Shown here: positions 42,538-44,317 of the stretch, piece by piece | How the letters are laid out: the number at the start of each line of letters is the position of its first letter | Position numbering within the stretch: position 1 is the stretch's first letter | From: Nocardioides albidus | GTDB lineage: Bacteria > Actinomycetota > Actinomycetes > Propionibacteriales > Nocardioidaceae | Direction of reading: 5' to 3' | NCBI RefSeq assembly: GCF_006335005.1 | Contig: NZ_VDMP01000023.1 | Coordinates: 196,725-241,041, forward strand | DNA length: 44,317 nucleotides | Program-made: the position numbers and the translations under genes | The notes under the pieces: generated by a model | The model's input: the letters and a program-made list of their open reading frames with translations, nothing else | The model's database searches: none | Told to the model about the DNA's origin: nothing

Positions 42538-42550
42538 TTACCAGCGGTAA
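42538..42550. promoter_or_regulatory. Palindromic operator between TetR and AurF-like genes
   Basis: TTACC-AGC-GGTAA, flanked by further weak symmetry (TTAATG before, TAGTTA after), within an unusually AT-rich stretch (42526-42558). It lies 22 bases from the TetR ATG and 28 bases from the oxygenase GTG, so one bound dimer could control both directions. Confidence 0.6.
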
Positions 42551-42578
42551 TAGTTAGATCCCTCCCAGGAGGCACCCC

Positions 42579-43487
42579 GTGACCCTCGTCGGTGACGCCC
42601 CCGGTGGCAGTGCCCCGGACGCGCTCGCACAGCGGCTGCTGCGCTCGACCGCCCGCCAGTCCTACGACCCCGAGGTCGACCTCGACTGGAGCGCTCCGCC
42701 CGTCCCCGGACTGTGGTGGATGCAGCCGGAGCGGATGTCCCTCTACGGCACGCCGCTGTGGCGCGGACTCAGCGAGGAGCAGCGGATCCTCCTGTCGATG
42801 CACGAGGTCGCCAGCATCGCCAGCGTCGGGATCTGGTTCGAGATCGTCCTGATGCAGATCCTGCTCCGCGACGCCTACCGCCAGGACCCCACCTCGGCCC
42901 GCACCCAGTTCGCGCTCACCGAGGTGGGCGACGAGACCCGGCACACGGTGATGTTCGGCCGTGCGATCGGGTCGATGGGCGTGCCGGCGTACGGCCCCCG
43001 CCCGACGCCCCACCGTCTGGCGCGCCTGGGACCGCTCGCACTGCGCGGAGCGAGCGCGTACGCCGGCATCCTCATCGGCGAGGAGCCCGTCGACCGCTGG
43101 CAGCGGGAGATGATGCGCGACGAGCGGATCCAGCCGCTCACCCGCATGGTCGCCCGGATCCACGTGACCGAGGAGGCCCGCCACGTCACGTTCGCGCGCG
43201 AGGAGCTGGCCAAGGCGGTGCGCGGGCTGGGCCGCACGAAGCTGCGCTGGCACCAGGCGCTGACCGCGCAGGTCGCCTTCGTGACGATGCGTTCCCTGGT
43301 CCACCCCGACGTCTACGCCGTCGTCGGGCTCGACCCCCGCGAGGCGCGCCGCCAGGCGCTCGGCAACGAGAGCTATCGGGAGACCATCGCCTGGATGGGG
43401 GAGAAGGTGATGCCGGTGCTGCAGGAGAGCGGCATGGTGGCCGAGCGCGATCGCAAGGTGTGGCGAGCGTCCTTCCTCATGCGCTGA
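42579..43487 (+). CDS. AurF-like diiron oxygenase
   Basis: 302 residues of the p-aminobenzoate N-oxygenase AurF/diiron family. Iron ligands can be read: HEVAS (Glu76), LTEVGDETRH (Glu115, Glu119, His122), then HVTEEARH (His195, Glu199, His202). Family members oxidise amines, or act on fatty acyl substrates; the substrate here is unknown. AGGAGG (42567-42572) lies 6 bases before GTG 42579. Controlled from the shared operator with TetR. Its 3' end overlaps the PemK-like gene by 11 bases. Confidence 0.87.
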   Translation: MTLVGDAPGGSAPDALAQRLLRSTARQSYDPEVDLDWSAPPVPGLWWMQPERMSLYGTPLWRGLSEEQRILLSMHEVASIASVGIWFEIVLMQILLRDAYRQDPTSARTQFALTEVGDETRHTVMFGRAIGSMGVPAYGPRPTPHRLARLGPLALRGASAYAGILIGEEPVDRWQREMMRDERIQPLTRMVARIHVTEEARHVTFAREELAKAVRGLGRTKLRWHQALTAQVAFVTMRSLVHPDVYAVVGLDPREARRQALGNESYRETIAWMGEKVMPVLQESGMVAERDRKVWRASFLMR

Positions 43488-43893
43488 AGCGCCGCCGGGC
43501 GGCGACGACCTCGGCGTAGCGGTCGGGCGCCAGGACGGCGCCGATCCGGCGTACGTCGGCGGCGTCGAGGACGAGCAGCCGGTTGAGGCGGACCTCGCTG
43601 GGCCTGCCGCGCGGATCCCACGCGCCGGCGCCGATGTCGATCCAGTAGCGGCCCGCCGCGGCCTCCTGGGCCTCGTCGCGGTCGTGGTCCTTGCTCGTCA
43701 TCGTCAACGCGTGCAGGAGCGTCCGGCCGTCGCCGTCTGCGGCGGTGCCGATCACCAGGACCGGCCGGTCCTTGCCCCGGGTCGGGTCCTCCTCGTAGGG
43801 GACCCACGCCCAGACGACCTCTCCCGGATCGGGCCGGTCGTCCGCGACCGGCGCGTAGGTGCCGTCCGGCTGTTCGCTGACGGGAGGGTTCAC
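43477..43893 (-). CDS. PemK/MazF-family protein
   Basis: 138 residues. PGEVVWAWVPYEEDPTRGKDRPVLVIG is the conserved N-terminal barrel strand pair of PemK/MazF endoribonuclease toxins, and ILHALTMTSKDH-like residues (here LLHALTMTSKDHDRD) match the second conserved block. No antitoxin gene lies next to it; instead its GTG start overlaps the stop of a PH-domain gene. The extra middle and C-terminal sequence makes it longer than a typical MazF (about 110 residues). It may therefore be a non-toxic housekeeping paralogue, common in actinobacteria. Confidence 0.78.
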   Translation of the reverse strand: MNPPVSEQPDGTYAPVADDRPDPGEVVWAWVPYEEDPTRGKDRPVLVIGTAADGDGRTLLHALTMTSKDHDRDEAQEAAAGRYWIDIGAGAWDPRGRPSEVRLNRLLVLDAADVRRIGAVLAPDRYAEVVAARRRFSA

Positions 43894-44317
43894 CGAGCCT
43901 CCAGGAACTGTCCGACGAGGCCGGGGGTGGCGGCCTCGGCCAGGGCGATCGCCGCCTCGGTGGGTACGTCGAGGACGCCGACGGCGCCCTTGCCGCCGGC
44001 CGTGGTCGCGGCCAGCGTCACCAGGCCCGCCCGCCGCTGGAACCAGGTCGCGCGCTGGTTCCAGCCGATGACGTGACCGGACGCGACGGCGTCGCGGGTG
44101 CGCAGGATCGAGCCCGAGCGCATCACGACGTGGCCCTCGAGGAAGCCGTGACCGAGAGCGCGGGACCGGTCGGTCGCGAGGGCGAGCGCCACGAGCGCGG
44201 GGAGGACGGCCCCGGTGAGCAGCCAGGGCGGGGCGCCGGCGACGACCGGGATCGCGGACGCCGCCACGAAGGGCACGGCGCCCAGCAGGGCCCGGGTGTA
44301 GCGCCGGGTGGTCGCGG
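43890..44317 (-). CDS. PH-domain (YdbT-like) membrane protein, 3' part
   Basis: The frame remains open to the right edge, so the N-terminus lies outside the window; the GTG at 44276 is probably internal (upstream codons read RRYTRALLGA). Visible: two hydrophobic segments, then a bPH_2 domain GFLEGHVVMRSGSILRTRDAV, VIGWNQRATWFQRRAGLVTL and DVPTEAAIALAEAATPGLVGQF, typical of the C-terminal PH repeat of YdbT/YdbS-like membrane proteins of unknown function. Translationally coupled to the PemK-like gene. Confidence 0.8.
   Translation of the reverse strand, partial: ATTRRYTRALLGAVPFVAASAIPVVAGAPPWLLTGAVLPALVALALATDRSRALGHGFLEGHVVMRSGSILRTRDAVASGHVIGWNQRATWFQRRAGLVTLAATTAGGKGAVGVLDVPTEAAIALAEAATPGLVGQFLEAR

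Overview
The window is very GC-rich chromosomal DNA from an actinobacterium. It has GTG starts, many 4-base ATGA/GTGA stop-start overlaps, paired clpP1-clpP2, an archaeal-like valyl-tRNA synthetase, and promoters whose -10 box ends 6-7 bases before the start codon. Protein style points to Nocardioides or a close relative (Nocardioidaceae); this placement is inference, since no 16S gene is present.

Layout. 1-4.9 kb: the end of an SRPBCC gene, a decayed AbiEi-type gene, VanZ-like protein, purine nucleoside phosphorylase, a lipoprotein, a GGCT-fold protein and a secreted subtilisin. 5-9 kb: dihydrolipoyl dehydrogenase and a three-gene polar amino acid ABC importer. 9-14.6 kb: a quinone-reductase-type flavoprotein, then rpiB, a Nei-type glycosylase, a membrane PP2C phosphatase, tRNA-Gly(TCC), tRNA-Pro(TGG) and trigger factor. 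14.7-22.1 kb: an envelope locus with a secreted C-terminally anchored protein, UDP-GlcNAc 2-epimerase, LtaS-like phosphoglycerol transferase, exosortase-family enzyme, a 51-residue LPATG membrane peptide, a family 2 glycosyltransferase and a small SARP-like regulator. 22.1-31.6 kb: a large AfsR-type ATPase regulator, an esterase, a SRPBCC protein, a CPBP protease, a two-component system and a PQQ-propeller lipoprotein. 31.7-39.7 kb: clpP1-clpP2-clpX, an AbiEi/nuclease-like gene bracketed by two 93-bp palindromic elements, valS and a SpoIID-domain protein. 39.7-44.3 kb: BenE transporter with divergent XRE-cupin regulator, DUF4873-TetR with divergent AurF-like diiron oxygenase, a PemK/MazF toxin and a PH-domain protein cut by the window end.

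The most interesting part is 14.7-22.1 kb. Four transcription starts in it (before the anchored protein, the LtaS homologue, the exosortase and the regulator) carry GTGAC/GTGAT/GTGAG elements repeated at exactly 11 bp, the geometry of SARP-family binding sites, and three of them share an upstream GATGTCAC. The simplest model is an autoregulated SARP-type switch for an exosortase-linked surface glycopolymer and protein-anchoring system. It lies between tig and clpP1, genes that are close neighbours in many actinobacteria, so the whole 17-kb stretch looks like accessory DNA set in a conserved proteostasis neighbourhood.

The second unusual item is the AbiEi family. The intact copy (34.7 kb) and the relic (0.4-0.65 kb) share an identical 12-bp palindrome 50-51 bases before their starts, and both have long palindromes beside them.
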